A stretch of 64,000 nucleotides of DNA from Photobacterium sp. TLY01 (GCF_021432065.1 NZ_CP090364.1:2990601-3054600), one strand, 5' to 3'; counted from the first letter of the stretch, positions 43,333 to 54,116 are shown. A program made the numbers and translations. The notes: generated by a model from the letters alone, not told the origin.

Positions 43333-44904
43333 TTAGAAGCTCGCTTGTAAAGACAAGCCGCTATAAGCGTTATAGCCGTTGAGCATGATGTGATACCGCC
43401 CCGTCTGCGTGGGTGTGATGGTACAGGTTTCACCGTTACCCGCGCGGTAAGGCCGGCAATCCCAGCTGGATTTAGTGGCTTTCTGCCCGAAGCGGACATA
43501 CAGATCGGCATCCCCTGTTCCGCCAGAGGTGCGAACCGTCAGGGTACGTCCTGCTGGTACATCAATGTAGTAATGCTGCTCACTGCCGGACGTCCCGCTC
43601 AGGCCACTGAGCACCTGACCGTTTTCCAGTTTGCCGTCTGACGGGGTGCCCGGATCGCCACCGCCATTGTCTGTGCCGCTGTAAGCCAGCAGATTGAGGC
43701 TGTTACGCGGATCGCTCACTTTGCCTGTCGTGCCGCGCTGCGCCAGTAACTGACTGAGCTGAGCGGGAGTCAGGTTTGGGTATTCATCCAGATACAACGC
43801 GCCGATACCGGCCACGTGCGGTGTCGCCATGGACGTTCCGCTGATGGTTTTGTAACTGCCGTCATACCAGGCGGAGGTAATGGACGATCCCGGGGCAAAA
43901 ATGTCGACACAGCTGCCCCAGTTGGAAAAGCTGGAGCGCTGATCTGAACTGGTTGTCGAACCGACAGTGACGCCGTTTGCCACCCGGGCGGGTGAGACAT
44001 TACAGGCATCCTGGTTTTCATTGCCCGCCGCCAGCATGAAGCTGACACCTGAATTGACCGCGCTGTTGATGGCGCTGTCCAGCGCGGTCGAAATGCCGCC
44101 GCCCAGACTCATATTCGCCACAGAAGGCCCTGAGGCGTTCTGTTTCACCCAGTCCACCCCGGCAATCACTCCGGAGGTGGTGCCCGAGCCATTACAACTC
44201 AGTACCCGCACCCCGACCAGGCTGACGTTCTTCGCCACACCGTAGCGCGTGCCGCCAATGGTGCCGGCCACATGCGTACCGTGGCCATTACAGTCGGTGG
44301 CATTGCTGTCATTATCGACAAAATCGTAACCGGAACGGGCACGACCACCGAATTCGGCATGAGTGGTGGTGACACCGGTATCAATGACGTACGCCGTCAC
44401 ACCGGCGCCGTTATACTGGGTGACAAAATGACCGTCCAGCGGCAGGTTACGCTGATCCACGCGATCCAATCCCCAGGTGGCATTGCTCTGCTGGGCATCA
44501 AAGGCCTCAGGGAAAACCGGATCGAGTGAAATCACCTGATCCTGCTCGATGTAGTCGACCTGATTGTCCTGGCGGAGTGCATTGAGTTGCTCTGTCGTCA
44601 GCTCAGCGACAAAGCCGCTCAGGGCTGAATCAAACACCCTTTGTGCCTTTACGGCATGAAGCGTGCTGATCGACTCGACCGTGCGGGCCACAAACTCGGT
44701 ACGCGCGGCGACATCATTGGCGATGTACGCCGGTTCTTTGAACACCACAATATACTGATTGGCGACGGCCTTTTCAGGCGCCGCGGTGATCAGCTGAGCC
44801 TGAGACTCTGCACTGACTGCAGCCAGTGAGTCGTCAGCCTGCAGGGCGGCACTGGTGAATACCAGCGCAGACGTGATACAGCAACCTAGCATTGTCTTTA
44901 ACAT
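43333..44904 (-). CDS. Secreted subtilisin-like serine protease with C-terminal PPC domain
   Basis: The 523-residue preproprotein has a signal peptide ([20 protein letters not shown]), an inhibitor-I9 propeptide ([20 protein letters not shown]) and an S8 domain of the proteinase K/aqualysin type. The triad motifs are [13 protein letters not shown] (Asp), [12 protein letters not shown] (His) and [11 protein letters not shown] (Ser). A C-terminal PPC domain follows ([29 protein letters not shown]). It resembles alkaline serine exoprotease A of Vibrio. It should be exported and degrade external protein, with the PPC removed on maturation. Confidence 0.95.
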   Translation of the reverse strand: MLKTMLGCCITSALVFTSAALQADDSLAAVSAESQAQLITAAPEKAVANQYIVVFKEPAYIANDVAARTEFVARTVESISTLHAVKAQRVFDSALSGFVAELTTEQLNALRQDNQVDYIEQDQVISLDPVFPEAFDAQQSNATWGLDRVDQRNLPLDGHFVTQYNGAGVTAYVIDTGVTTTHAEFGGRARSGYDFVDNDSNATDCNGHGTHVAGTIGGTRYGVAKNVSLVGVRVLSCNGSGTTSGVIAGVDWVKQNASGPSVANMSLGGGISTALDSAINSAVNSGVSFMLAAGNENQDACNVSPARVANGVTVGSTTSSDQRSSFSNWGSCVDIFAPGSSITSAWYDGSYKTISGTSMATPHVAGIGALYLDEYPNLTPAQLSQLLAQRGTTGKVSDPRNSLNLLAYSGTDNGGGDPGTPSDGKLENGQVLSGLSGTSGSEQHYYIDVPAGRTLTVRTSGGTGDADLYVRFGQKATKSSWDCRPYRAGNGETCTITPTQTGRYHIMLNGYNAYSGLSLQASF

Positions 44905-45426
44905 TGTTATTCCTTTTTATGTTTGTCCGTGACTTGGAATGGCCTACCCCTCACATCCGGCACAGTTAAAACCTATACGCAACCAAGCCCTTATACATAA
45001 GAGAGAAATACTGAATTTTTCCTGTGAAACAGAGAGATGCGTGGTTACATCCAAGTTGAGACGTATTTCAAGGCATAAATAAGTTGCTGTTTTGATGTAA
45101 TTTTATGTCCAGCACTCCGGGCTTCATGCAAGCCAGAAAAGATGTAAATAAATCCGAACAGGTAAAAAACCTGTTCACAACCACTTATATTTCATCAAGT
45201 TATACCCAAAACAAGACCACCCCGCCGTCACCTTGCAGCATGCTGACTTTACAGCAGGCCTAAATGCTAATTTTCCCCGAATTTGCAAAGCAGAAGATCT
45301 TGGCTAACAGCAGAGTGTGTTGTGCTGTTGAATAAAAATGTGGCCGCGTCTCAGGGTGTAACAGGCAAAATCAGCGCTTTTCGTTCAGACTTGTTGGGAA
45401 CCTCTTCACGACTCAGGGGAAAACCT
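44905..45426. other. Divergent promoter region between the protease and YpfJ-like genes
   Basis: A 522-bp region, AT-rich in its left half. An in-frame extension of the YpfJ-like gene back to 45283 is open but lacks a ribosome binding site. I see no other gene or strong repeat. Confidence 0.5.
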
Positions 45427-46332
45427 ATGCGCTGGCGCAAGACCAAACAAAGTACCAACATTGATGACAGACGCGGTCAGGGGCCAGCTAACTCCGGGAT
45501 GGCGGTTGCGGGATTGCTGCGTTTTCTCCCTTTTTTGCTCAAAACCAAAGTGGGGAAACTGATTCTGGTCGTGGGCGGGATCTACCTGGCTTACCAGTAT
45601 TTTACCGGCGGGGCCGGCATGATGGATGTGCAGCCCGGTTCCGCTCCTGGTTCAGGAACCATGCAGCAACAGGAAGGCGCACAAACCGGTGGCTTACCAG
45701 CCAGTGACGAAGACGCCCAGTTTGTTGCGGCGATTCTGGGCACCACTGAAACTGTCTGGAGCAAACTGCTCGACGGCCAGTATCCCGAACCCCAACTGGT
45801 GCTGTACAACAATATCACCCAGACCGGCTGTGGCATGGGTCAGGCGCAGTCCGGGCCATTTTATTGTCCGGCAGATAGCAAGGTTTATCTGGATCTCAGC
45901 TTCATGGATGAGCTGAAAAAATTGGGGGCACCCGGCGATTTCGCGTTTGCCTATGTCATCGCGCACGAGGTAGGTCATCATGTGCAAAATGTGCTGGGTA
46001 CCAACAAGCAGGTCGCCCAGATGCAACAGCAAGCCAGCGAGACCGATGCCAATCGCCTGAGCGTGATGCTTGAACTTCAGGCCGACTGCTACGCCGGGGT
46101 TTGGGGCTATTATGTGCACAATGACATGCAACTGCTCGAGCCGGGCGATATTGAGGAGGGACTGAAAGCCGCCAGTTCCGTCGGTGACGACAGGCTGCAG
46201 GAAATGGCAGGTCAGGCCGTACAGCCAGACGCCTTTACCCATGGGACGTCTGAGCAGCGGGCCAGCTGGTTTCGCAAAGGGTTCGAATCTGGCAATCCTA
46301 AAGACTGCGACACCTTCCAGAACCTGCAATAA
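45427..46332 (+). CDS. ypfJ: YpfJ-like neutral zinc metallopeptidase
   Basis: From the ATG at 45427 (AGGGG 7 nt upstream) the protein is 301 residues. It has the YpfJ/KPN_02809 family start MRWRKTKQSTNIDDRRGQGP, one transmembrane helix (LILVVGGIYLAYQYF), and the zinc motif AYVIAHEVGHHVQN (HExxH). A conserved ELQADCYAGVWGYYVH and a C-terminal FTHGTSEQRASWFRKGFESG follow. It is an inner-membrane protein with a periplasmic peptidase domain of unknown substrate. Confidence 0.92.
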   Translation: MRWRKTKQSTNIDDRRGQGPANSGMAVAGLLRFLPFLLKTKVGKLILVVGGIYLAYQYFTGGAGMMDVQPGSAPGSGTMQQQEGAQTGGLPASDEDAQFVAAILGTTETVWSKLLDGQYPEPQLVLYNNITQTGCGMGQAQSGPFYCPADSKVYLDLSFMDELKKLGAPGDFAFAYVIAHEVGHHVQNVLGTNKQVAQMQQQASETDANRLSVMLELQADCYAGVWGYYVHNDMQLLEPGDIEEGLKAASSVGDDRLQEMAGQAVQPDAFTHGTSEQRASWFRKGFESGNPKDCDTFQNLQ

Positions 46333-46448
46333 TTCTGATCCAGGGTCAGCGCAGCGCTGGCCCTGAAAAATCAGCCCAGTCCCTAACTCCTGCTTGCCAT
46401 TTCATGGTTTGAGCATACACTTTGCTTCCTGTTGTTCAGGAGGCAATG

Positions 46449-46988
46449 ATGACAGATCACTTTACCGGCCAATTCGAAGTAGAGCTTAAATTTCGCGTTT
46501 CATCACACCAGCCACTGATTCAGCAACTTCAGGCACGTCACGCCGAATGTTTTGTCGAGAAGAATCAGGAAACCGATTACTTCTATGAATGTAAAGACAG
46601 TCGTCTGGCAACGGCCGGGATCAGTATGAGTGTGCGTGTGATGTCCCCGTCGGGCATTCAGCTGTGGATCGTCAAAGGCCCGGCACCAGACAAGTGCGAA
46701 GCCGTCAATATCACCTCTGCCAACACAACCCGTAACATGCTTGAGACATTGGGCTATACCCATCAGCAAACACTCGAGAAAACACGCAGCATTTATTTTC
46801 TGGGTGATTTCCACATCACGCTGGATACGATAGCCGGTCTTGGCGACTTTGCAGAAATAGCCGTCATGACAGATGACAGCCAGTTACTATCGTCACTGAG
46901 GCAGCAATGTCTGGAATTGGCGGCATCTTTTGGCTTACAAACCAGTCAATTGGTCGATCGCTCGTATCGAGAGTTGCTGAACAACTGA
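46449..46988 (+). CDS. cyaB: Class IV adenylate cyclase (CYTH domain)
   Basis: The 179-residue protein closely follows Aeromonas AC2 in pattern: FEVELKFRVS (ExExK signature of the CYTH fold), GISMSVRVMSPSGIQLWIVK, KCEAVNITSANTTRNMLETL, RSIYFLGDFHITLDTIAGLG and DFAEIAVMTDD. The fold binds triphosphates in an acidic tunnel; AC2 makes cAMP, mainly at alkaline pH in vitro. AGGAGG lies 5 nt before the second of two adjacent ATGs. The cytosolic protein stands alone upstream of zur. Confidence 0.88.
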   Translation: MTDHFTGQFEVELKFRVSSHQPLIQQLQARHAECFVEKNQETDYFYECKDSRLATAGISMSVRVMSPSGIQLWIVKGPAPDKCEAVNITSANTTRNMLETLGYTHQQTLEKTRSIYFLGDFHITLDTIAGLGDFAEIAVMTDDSQLLSSLRQQCLELAASFGLQTSQLVDRSYRELLNN

Positions 46989-47106
46989 TGCGAATGTGAT
47001 CAGTTACACGAAAATTTTGTCCATCCATGCTGGATGATGTCTCTCAGAGCTAGGTTTTTGAAATGCTATGATAGACTATGACGCTCGTCGCTTTTTTTGA
47101 GGAAGT

Positions 47107-47553
47107 ATGGCAAATCATATGCAACTGCTGAATCAGGCCCAAACACTCTGTGATAAACGTGGAGTCCGGCTGACCCCGCAACGCCAGAAAGTACTGGAGC
47201 TGATTGTTGAGCGTCAGAGTTCTATCAGTGCCTACGAGCTGCTTGATTTGCTTCGGGAAACTGAACCTCAGGCCAAGCCTCCCACTGTGTATCGCGCACT
47301 CGATTTTTTGCTGGCCCAGGGCTTTGTCCATAAGGTCGAGTCCACAAACAGCTATATCGCCTGCAATCTGCTGGATCATGCCTCTCATTGTTCACAGCTG
47401 TTAATTTGCGATGAATGCAGTCATGTGGAGGAATGTCACGACGATGAACTGGCTAAAATGCTAAAACTAAAGGCACAACAACAAGGCTTTCAGATTTCTC
47501 ACCATGTGGTGGAAAGCCACGGTGTGTGCCAAGCATGCCAACATAAGAAGTAG
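47107..47553 (+). CDS. zur: Zinc uptake regulator Zur (Fur family)
   Basis: The 148-residue protein has the Fur-family HTH (GVRLTPQRQKVLELIVERQS; PTVYRALDFLLAQGFVHKVE), the metal region (YIACNLLDHASHCSQLLICDECSHVEECHD) and a C-terminal CQAC for structural zinc. The cysteine and histidine pattern fits Zur, which represses zinc uptake genes. zur lies near dusA and pspG in E. coli as well. It is followed 36 bp later by the CheX-like gene. Confidence 0.92.
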   Translation: MANHMQLLNQAQTLCDKRGVRLTPQRQKVLELIVERQSSISAYELLDLLRETEPQAKPPTVYRALDFLLAQGFVHKVESTNSYIACNLLDHASHCSQLLICDECSHVEECHDDELAKMLKLKAQQQGFQISHHVVESHGVCQACQHKK

Positions 47554-47589
47554 TCCGTTTCTGAACAACAACAAGGCAATCCAGATCCT

Positions 47590-48054
47590 ATGCGAGCAGA
47601 ATTTGTAAACCCGTTTCTGGCCTCTCTGCTGAATGTGCTCAAGACCATGGCGTCAATGGAGCTGGCCCCGCAAAAACCTCTGCTGAAAAAAGATGAAGTC
47701 GCCCGCGGTGATGTCTCCGGCCTGATTGGTATGATCGGCCCGCAGACCAGAGGCTCGATGTCCATTACCTTTGATGAAGGCCTGGCGCTGGAAATCATGC
47801 AACGCATGCTGGGCGAGCGGCCCAATGGCATCAATGATGAAGTCACCGATATGGTTGGCGAGATCACCAATATGGTCACCGGTGGCGCGAAACGTATGCT
47901 GTCTGAGAAAGGCTATGATTTTGAAATGGCCACGCCCGCTGTTGTGTCAGGCCGCGGCCACACCATCACGCACAAGAGCGAAGGGGCGATCATCATCATG
48001 CCGTTTGAATCTGAATACGGCAAAGCTTTCATCGAAATCAGCTTCGACCGCTAA
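47590..48054 (+). CDS. CheX-like chemotaxis phosphatase family protein
   Basis: The 154-residue protein starts MRAEFVNPFLASLLNVLKTM and has the CheC/CheX motif NGINDEVTDMVGEITNMVTG with a catalytic-type Glu and Asn, and a C-terminal GEGAIIIMPFES-like strand. CheX dephosphorylates CheY-P in some bacteria. In vibrios this gene stands outside chemotaxis operons, so its target is uncertain. Confidence 0.85.
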   Translation: MRAEFVNPFLASLLNVLKTMASMELAPQKPLLKKDEVARGDVSGLIGMIGPQTRGSMSITFDEGLALEIMQRMLGERPNGINDEVTDMVGEITNMVTGGAKRMLSEKGYDFEMATPAVVSGRGHTITHKSEGAIIIMPFESEYGKAFIEISFDR

Positions 48055-48303
48055 CGCATTCACCCATCACCTCTTTTTCTGCTGGCCAGTGCAAACTGGC
48101 CTGACCTATTGCCGTGACCTTGCTAGTTTCTTTCACCCTTTTTGCATAAATAACGCATAAAGCATTGCCCCGCCTTCCGGTTACGATCTAGACTGGAAAT
48201 GCTGTTTAGGCATCTACTCACCTATAAAGATACCTGTTAATAGCATTCGTGTTGCCTGCCTTCGGGTAACGCAAGGAATAGATTACAAAGGAAAGATCGT
48301 CAA
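48055..48303 (+). promoter_or_regulatory. Long leader of the cold-shock gene
   Basis: The 249 bp before the cold-shock gene hold a promoter and probably a long 5' leader (AT-rich, with AAGGAAAG before the start), as cspA-type mRNAs carry. No ORF was seen. Confidence 0.4.
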
Positions 48304-48513
48304 ATGAGCAAACTGACAGGAACCGTTAAATGGTTCAACGATGATAAAGGTTTTGGTTTTATCTCTGCTGCTGATGGCAAAGATGTTTTTGTTCACTTCA
48401 GCGCCATCCAGGCTCAGGGTCGCCGTACTCTGAGAGAAGGCCAAAACGTTGAGTTTATCGTTACAGACGGCCAGAAAGGCCCACAAGCCAGCGAAGTGGT
48501 CGCCCTGTCTTAA
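48304..48513 (+). CDS. Cold-shock protein, CspA family
   Basis: The 69-residue protein is a single OB-fold cold-shock domain with RNP1 KGFGFI and RNP2 VFVHF. It binds single-stranded RNA and DNA and melts mRNA structure. It lies between cheX-like and pgi with a shared terminator. Which csp paralogue it is cannot be decided by eye. Confidence 0.93.
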   Translation: MSKLTGTVKWFNDDKGFGFISAADGKDVFVHFSAIQAQGRRTLREGQNVEFIVTDGQKGPQASEVVALS

Positions 48514-48535
48514 CCGTAAGGCATCGCGCAACTAA

Positions 48536-48561
48536 GAAAAACGCCGCAAAAGCGGCGTTTT
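48536..48561. terminator. Bidirectional terminator between csp and pgi
   Basis: ACGCCGC-aaaa-GCGGCGT stem with A- and T-runs on both sides. Confidence 0.88.
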
Positions 48562-48584
48562 ATCATTTCAGGCTGACGGCAGAA

Positions 48585-50237
48585 TTACTGACGCCATTGC
48601 TTGAAGGTATTGATCAGGCCATTGGTCGAACTGTCATGGCTGCTCACTGGTGCATTGTCTGCCAGCTCCGGCAGAATTTGATTGGCCAGCTGTTTACCCA
48701 GCTCAACGCCCCACTGATCAAAGCTGTAGATATTCCAAATCACGCCCTGGGTGAAGATCTTATGCTCATACATCGCAATCAGTGCGCCCAGAGTATACGG
48801 CGTGACTTGCTTGACCAGAATGGAGTTGGTCGGACGGTTCCCCTCGAACACTTTGAAAGGCACCAGCTCTGCGGCTTCTTCCGGTGTTTTACCTGCCGCG
48901 GCGAACTCGGCTTCAACCTGCGCGCGGGTTTTACCAAATGCCAGCGCTTCAGTCTGGGCAAAGAAGTTTGCCATCAGTTTCGGGTGGTGGTCACCCAGCT
49001 GATTGTGGCTGATTGCCGGGGCAATAAAGTCACATGGGATCAGCTTCGTGCCCTGATGGATCAACTGATAAAACGCGTGCTGGCCGTTGGTGCCCGGCTC
49101 ACCCCAGATAATCGGACCGGTCTGATAATCCACAGGATTACCGCCACGGTCGACATACTTACCGTTCGATTCCATGTTGCCTTGCTGGAAGTACGCCGCA
49201 AAACGGTGCATGTACTGATCGTAAGGCAGAATGGCTTCGGATTCGGCACCGAAGAAGTTGTTATACCACAGGCCAATCAACGCCAGAATGACCGGCAGGT
49301 TCTCGCTCAGCGGCGCTTGAGCAAAATGCTGATCCATCGCATGGGCACCGGCCAGCAGCTCTTCGAAACGCTCGTAACCCACAGCCAGGCAGATAGACAA
49401 ACCAATCGCTGACCACAGAGAATAACGGCCGCCGACCCAGTCCCAGAATTCGAACATATTGGCGGTATCAATACCAAAGGCAGACACCGCATCAGCATTG
49501 GTCGACAGGGCCGCGAAGTGCTTCGCCACATGCGCCTGATCTTGAGCTTCAGCCAGGAACCAGTCACGCGCCGAATGGGCGTTGGTCATGGTTTCCTGAG
49601 TGGTGAAGGTTTTTGACGCCACCAGGAACAGGGTCGTTGCCGGGTTCAGCCCCTTGAGGGTTTCGGCAATATGAGTGCCGTCCACGTTAGAAACAAAATG
49701 CAGGTTAAGACGGGTTTTGTACGGCGCCAGTGCTTCCGACACCATATAAGGCCCCAGATCAGAACCACCGATGCCGATATTAACCACATCGGTAATCGCT
49801 TCGCCTGTGTATCCTTTCCAGTCGCCGCTGATGATACGGTCGGAGAACTGCTTCATTTTTGCCAGCACGGCGTTCACATGCGGCATCACGTCTTCGCCGT
49901 CCACCAGCACAGGTGTATTGCTGCGGTTACGCAGCGCAACGTGCAGTACGGCGCGATCTTCTGTGCGGTTAATTTTCTCACCGCTGAACATCGCGGCGAT
50001 GGCGGTTTTCAGCTCTGTCTGTTCGGCCAGATCAAACAACTTCGCCAGCGTGTCTTCCGTGATCAGGTTCTTTGAATAATCCAGCAGGATATCGTTGCCG
50101 AACGCCGCGGAAAACGTCTCGAAACGTGATGCGTCTTTAGCAAACAGCTCGCTGAGCTGAAAATCCTGCGCCTGTTCAAAATGGGCAGTCAGTGCCTGCC
50201 AGGCAGTTGTTTGCGTGGGGTTAATGTTTTTCAACAT
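48585..50237 (-). CDS. pgi: Glucose-6-phosphate isomerase
   Basis: The 550-residue protein has both PGI signatures: [19 protein letters not shown] / [17 protein letters not shown] in the N-terminal half and [14 protein letters not shown] near the C-terminus, with the catalytic [14 protein letters not shown] segment. It interconverts glucose-6-phosphate and fructose-6-phosphate in glycolysis and gluconeogenesis. Length matches E. coli Pgi (549). Confidence 0.98.
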   Translation of the reverse strand: MLKNINPTQTTAWQALTAHFEQAQDFQLSELFAKDASRFETFSAAFGNDILLDYSKNLITEDTLAKLFDLAEQTELKTAIAAMFSGEKINRTEDRAVLHVALRNRSNTPVLVDGEDVMPHVNAVLAKMKQFSDRIISGDWKGYTGEAITDVVNIGIGGSDLGPYMVSEALAPYKTRLNLHFVSNVDGTHIAETLKGLNPATTLFLVASKTFTTQETMTNAHSARDWFLAEAQDQAHVAKHFAALSTNADAVSAFGIDTANMFEFWDWVGGRYSLWSAIGLSICLAVGYERFEELLAGAHAMDQHFAQAPLSENLPVILALIGLWYNNFFGAESEAILPYDQYMHRFAAYFQQGNMESNGKYVDRGGNPVDYQTGPIIWGEPGTNGQHAFYQLIHQGTKLIPCDFIAPAISHNQLGDHHPKLMANFFAQTEALAFGKTRAQVEAEFAAAGKTPEEAAELVPFKVFEGNRPTNSILVKQVTPYTLGALIAMYEHKIFTQGVIWNIYSFDQWGVELGKQLANQILPELADNAPVSSHDSSTNGLINTFKQWRQ

Positions 50238-50823
50238 AATGACGTTCCTGATGTGTTATTTTTTCACGACAGCACAACCGGTAGCGCTGCGGTGAATGTC
50301 CAATTCTACGGCGTTTGCACAGCCAAACTGGCCATAAGCATGGCGACATTTTGGTAATTTTACAACTTATTGTTAATTATGCCGCCGCCACCGCCCTACC
50401 TGCCTTGCGCCAGGTCACGCTTTCAGTGAATCGTGTGCAGCCGCTAAACTATAGGAAATTATCCTGTAGCCTGAAAGAAATAAAGAGGGAAAAGCGACAT
50501 CTAACAGCTGAGACAGAAGCATTCAGCGTCACCTTGACCTGATTTTCTGCCCATGACTGATGAAATTGAACAACAGATGAACCATGATTCTGCCGGAACA
50601 CTAACCCACTGAATCCACCGACCGGCCTTGTCAGAGAGCCAGCCATGGCGTTTATTCATCTGTTTGTTGCCACAGAACCAATTACTTTTCCAAAAAGATA
50701 CTTGATAAAAAGATTTATCAGACTTATCTTTAGCCACATATCTTCAATAAAAGATACTTTCATAAAAGCTATCTACTGACTATCACTGCGTGGGTCCACA
50801 GCAATCACAAAAGGATAAGAACC
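50238..50823. promoter_or_regulatory. Intergenic region with repeats before the FMN reductase gene
   Basis: 586 bp without a convincing gene. AAAAGATACTT occurs at 50693-50703 and 50749-50759, with an inverted AAGATTTATCAGACTTATCTT between, just upstream of the reductase. These are likely operator sites of a transcription regulator. Confidence 0.5.
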
Positions 50824-51420
50824 ATGAAACTCAGCATTATTTCAGGCAGTCACCGTCAAGAGTCATACAGTGCGAAAGCAGCAACATATCTGCAGCACCT
50901 TGCTTACAGTGAAGGGTTCCGGGAGGTCGATGTGTTCGATCTGAGCGTCCTTGATTTTCCACTGTGGAATGACGGCGTCTGGCGTGGTAGCGAGGAATGG
51001 AGCGAATGGAGGCAGCTCGCCGACGATCTGAAAACATCGGATGCCATCGTACTGATCACGCCTGAATGGCATGGCATGGCAACCCCTGCGCTGAAGAATT
51101 TCCTGTTGCTGTGCACCTCGGCTGAACTGGGCCATAAACCCGTGCTGCTGGCCAGTGTTTCAGCCAGCGTGAACGGGGTCTACCCCATCAGTGAGCTGCG
51201 CATGACGGGGAGTAAAAATAACCACGCCTGTTTTATTCCGGATCATCTGATCTTCCGCGATTGCGAAACCCTGCTGTCTGCCGACAAGGCCGTCAGTGAT
51301 GAGCGCTTCCACGCCCGGGCGACATATACTGTTCAATCCCTGGCGGCCTATGCCAGAGCCTTAGGCCCGGTACGGGAAGCGCTGCAACAGGGGATGAAAG
51401 ATTTCCCGTTCGGCATGTAA
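50824..51420 (+). CDS. NADPH-dependent FMN reductase family protein
   Basis: The 198-residue flavodoxin-like protein has the N-terminal phosphate loop ISGSHRQESYSAKAATYL and the middle TPEWHGMATPALKNFLLLC typical of NADPH-dependent FMN reductases (chromate/quinone reductase-like). It probably reduces quinones or flavins. AAAGGATAAGAACC precedes the ATG. Repeat operators upstream suggest induction by redox stress. Confidence 0.85.
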   Translation: MKLSIISGSHRQESYSAKAATYLQHLAYSEGFREVDVFDLSVLDFPLWNDGVWRGSEEWSEWRQLADDLKTSDAIVLITPEWHGMATPALKNFLLLCTSAELGHKPVLLASVSASVNGVYPISELRMTGSKNNHACFIPDHLIFRDCETLLSADKAVSDERFHARATYTVQSLAAYARALGPVREALQQGMKDFPFGM

Positions 51421-51474
51421 CAGTCCGTATCCTGACCCTGCCGGTCATGGCAAGGCCAACACCCAAGACGGCAC

Positions 51475-52563
51475 TTACTCAGGTTTAATCACCACACAGG
51501 CCGTCTGTTTCTGGCGGCCAAAACCGAGGATCTGGCTCAGCCCGGCTTTATTGAGCGGAATATGCGCACGATGGCTGCTGTCGGCCTTGTCTTCGGCAAA
51601 GGGATCATGAAAGAAAAAGAATTGCTCGCTGACGCCGCTCAGCACAATCCAGTGCGGCTCTTTACAGCCGTTAAAACGGTAGGTACTGATCAGCATCAGC
51701 AGGCAGCAGCCCTGTTTCAGCCACTCTTCAATCTGACTGACCGCCGGCATGGCATCCACCACAGGTACACCTGCCTCATCCAGCTGCTGGCAAAAATCCT
51801 GATGGACCAGCTCAATGATGTCCTTTTTCTTAGGATCGCGCACACTGTCGATAAAAGGTGTGGAGAGTGACTGCGCCCACAATTCCACCTTGCATCCGCG
51901 TCTGTATGCCGCCAGCGCCAGGCCCTGCCCGCTGCACCCGCCGTGGCCCGATGCCATGAAGATGGTGGTGGCTTCGCGCCACAGTTGCATTTCCAGCTGG
52001 CGACTGGGCTGAAATTCAGCATCCAGATAAGACAGACTCATCATTAAACATGCCGGGCCACAGGTGAATGGCGTGGTTTGCACATACAAAGGAAGCGGTA
52101 GCAAATGCTTCGCTTCCATAGGGCTCAGACGTTTTTGCATCCTGACGCCATCGGCCAGATCATCGTAATAATGGATTAAAATTTTTAATGGTTTATAACC
52201 GCATTTTTCATAAAGATTTCGCGCCGCGACATTGTCATTACGCACTTCCAGCCTTAATGTATTGAAACCGTTTTCCAGCGCCGCCGCTTCACAGGCAGAC
52301 AATAACTGCTGAGCAATGTGTCTGCCTCGATAAACGGGATCGACGGCAAGGGAATACAACCGCGCCAGCTGGGTACCCCGGTGAAATAACACCAATCCAT
52401 AGCCAGCGATACGGCCTTCATCTTCCGCGACATACAGCACGCTCTGGGGTGATTTAATAAACCGCCGCATCTGACGAGGTGAAATTCGATCCCCGTCAAA
52501 AAGCTGAGCCTCCAGAGCATTTAAACTATCTAGATCATAAAGCTGTGCAATACGGACTATCAT
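51475..52563 (-). CDS. GNAT acetyltransferase fused to a C39-like peptidase domain
   Basis: The 362-residue protein has an N-terminal GNAT domain (about 1-150; LYSLAVDPVYRGRHIAQQLL and NVAARNLYEKCGYKP) and a C-terminal peptidase C39-like domain (from about 165: YVQTTPFTCGPACLMMSLSY, His in CKEPHWIVLSGV and Asp in FFHDPF). This fused family appears with a RimK-like ligase in many gammaproteobacteria, here divergent at 52639. It may make or modify a peptide-like metabolite or modify proteins. Start chosen at the ATG at 52563. Confidence 0.82.
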   Translation of the reverse strand: MIVRIAQLYDLDSLNALEAQLFDGDRISPRQMRRFIKSPQSVLYVAEDEGRIAGYGLVLFHRGTQLARLYSLAVDPVYRGRHIAQQLLSACEAAALENGFNTLRLEVRNDNVAARNLYEKCGYKPLKILIHYYDDLADGVRMQKRLSPMEAKHLLPLPLYVQTTPFTCGPACLMMSLSYLDAEFQPSRQLEMQLWREATTIFMASGHGGCSGQGLALAAYRRGCKVELWAQSLSTPFIDSVRDPKKKDIIELVHQDFCQQLDEAGVPVVDAMPAVSQIEEWLKQGCCLLMLISTYRFNGCKEPHWIVLSGVSEQFFFFHDPFAEDKADSSHRAHIPLNKAGLSQILGFGRQKQTACVVIKPE

Positions 52564-52638
52564 GGACTTATTCACGCTTGAGTGGACTAGTTCGATTTAA
52601 TCCCAAAATTAGCCGTAAGGCTATAGGTGAAGAAAAAG

Positions 52639-54105
52639 ATGACAAAAGTCCTCATTATTACCGACAACGACAGTGACTGGCGGCAGTACTTTCCCTCTGA
52701 CAGGGTTGTCACTGTCGATACCTATTTGCAGCAGGGCGCGTTTTGTGAAAACAAAGCCACTCAGGTCATTAACCTGTGCCGCGACTACGGCTACATGAGC
52801 AGCGGTTATTACTGCTCATTGATGGCCGAAGCCCGCGGGCACAGGGTGATTCCCCGGGTGATGACGATTAATGACTTGTCTCAGCCCTTCCTGTTGTCGG
52901 TACCGTCAGACCAGCTGGAAAAAGCCTTTGCGCACCAGTTGCAGTCATCTGGGGATCAGCTCGAAGAAAAAATATACTTTGGCCAGTCCAAAGTGCCCGG
53001 CTTTGAAAAAATGGCGCGCCGCCTGTTCGAGCACTTCATGGTGCCTGTGATTAAAGTGGTGATCCGCCGCTCCGATTCGCACTGGCAGGTGGATCAGATC
53101 ACGCCGTTCCCGTTTCAGGATTTAACGGATCCTGAGCAAGATTTGTTTGCCGAGGCATTGGAACGTTTTTCCAACAAGGTATGGCGATCACCCAAGCCCA
53201 ATAAGAATGCGCGCTACGATCTGGCCTTGCTGGTCGATCCGAACGAAAAGATGCCGCCGTCAGACAGCACGGCACTGCACAATTTTAAGAAAGCCGCCAA
53301 GCGTCTGGGCATGCGGCTGCAGCCTATTACGCCGGATGATCTTTCCCGACTGGGCGAATTTGACGGTCTGTTCATTCGTGCCACCACCAATATCGGTAAC
53401 TTCACTTACCGTTTTGCCAAAACGGCGGAGAAGCTGGGCCTAGTCGTGATGGACGATCCGGAATCCATCATGAAATGCACCAATAAGGTGTTTCTCACCG
53501 AATTGCTGCGGTTGCACAAAGTCCCGACCCCGAAGAGTGTGGTGCTGAAAAGCTTCGATCCGAACTGGCTTGAGCAGGCCGAAAATGACATAGGTTTTCC
53601 TATGGTGCTGAAAGTGCCGGACGGTGCATTTTCCGTCGGTGTGGTCAAAGTCAAAAACCGGGAAGAACTGCTGACCCAAATGGATACCCTGTTTGCACGC
53701 AGTACACTGATTCTGGCGCAGGAATTTCTGCCGACCGATTTTGACTGGCGAATTGGTATTCTCAACCGTCAGCCACTGTTTGCCTGCAAATACTATATGA
53801 GCCGTGGCCACTGGCAGATATACCAGCACCACAACAGCGGCCGGGTCACCTCGGGCGGCTTTGAAACCCTGGATTTAAAACAGGTGCCGAAGAACGTGAT
53901 TGATGTCGCGCTCAAAGCGGCCAACCAGATTGGCTCCGGCTTGTACGGCGTCGATCTGAAGGAAGTCAATGGTCAGGTGGTGGTGATTGAAGTGAACGAC
54001 AATCCGAGCATCGATCATAAAGTCGAAGATGCCTTCCTCGGCGATCTGCTCTACGACCGGGTGATGACAGAATTTCTGCGCCGCATTCAGCTGCGTGGAT
54101 TTTGA
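52639..54105 (+). CDS. RimK family ATP-grasp ligase with N-terminal RimK-like domain
   Basis: The 488-residue protein has a unique N-terminal domain (VINLCRDYGYMSSGYYCSLM AEARGHRV region). An ATP-grasp ligase domain occupies about 280-488: MDDPESIMKCTNKVFLTELL, FPMVLKVPDGAFSVGVVKVK, DFDWRIGIL, and VVVIEVNDNPSIDHKVEDAF with metal ligands. Ligases of this group form peptide-like amide bonds, for example adding glutamate. It diverges from the GNAT/C39 gene across 75 bp, which suggests joint regulation and one pathway. An upstream GTG start at 52627 is possible. Confidence 0.85.
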   Translation: MTKVLIITDNDSDWRQYFPSDRVVTVDTYLQQGAFCENKATQVINLCRDYGYMSSGYYCSLMAEARGHRVIPRVMTINDLSQPFLLSVPSDQLEKAFAHQLQSSGDQLEEKIYFGQSKVPGFEKMARRLFEHFMVPVIKVVIRRSDSHWQVDQITPFPFQDLTDPEQDLFAEALERFSNKVWRSPKPNKNARYDLALLVDPNEKMPPSDSTALHNFKKAAKRLGMRLQPITPDDLSRLGEFDGLFIRATTNIGNFTYRFAKTAEKLGLVVMDDPESIMKCTNKVFLTELLRLHKVPTPKSVVLKSFDPNWLEQAENDIGFPMVLKVPDGAFSVGVVKVKNREELLTQMDTLFARSTLILAQEFLPTDFDWRIGILNRQPLFACKYYMSRGHWQIYQHHNSGRVTSGGFETLDLKQVPKNVIDVALKAANQIGSGLYGVDLKEVNGQVVVIEVNDNPSIDHKVEDAFLGDLLYDRVMTEFLRRIQLRGF

Positions 54106-54116
54106 ATCTGAGCCCC

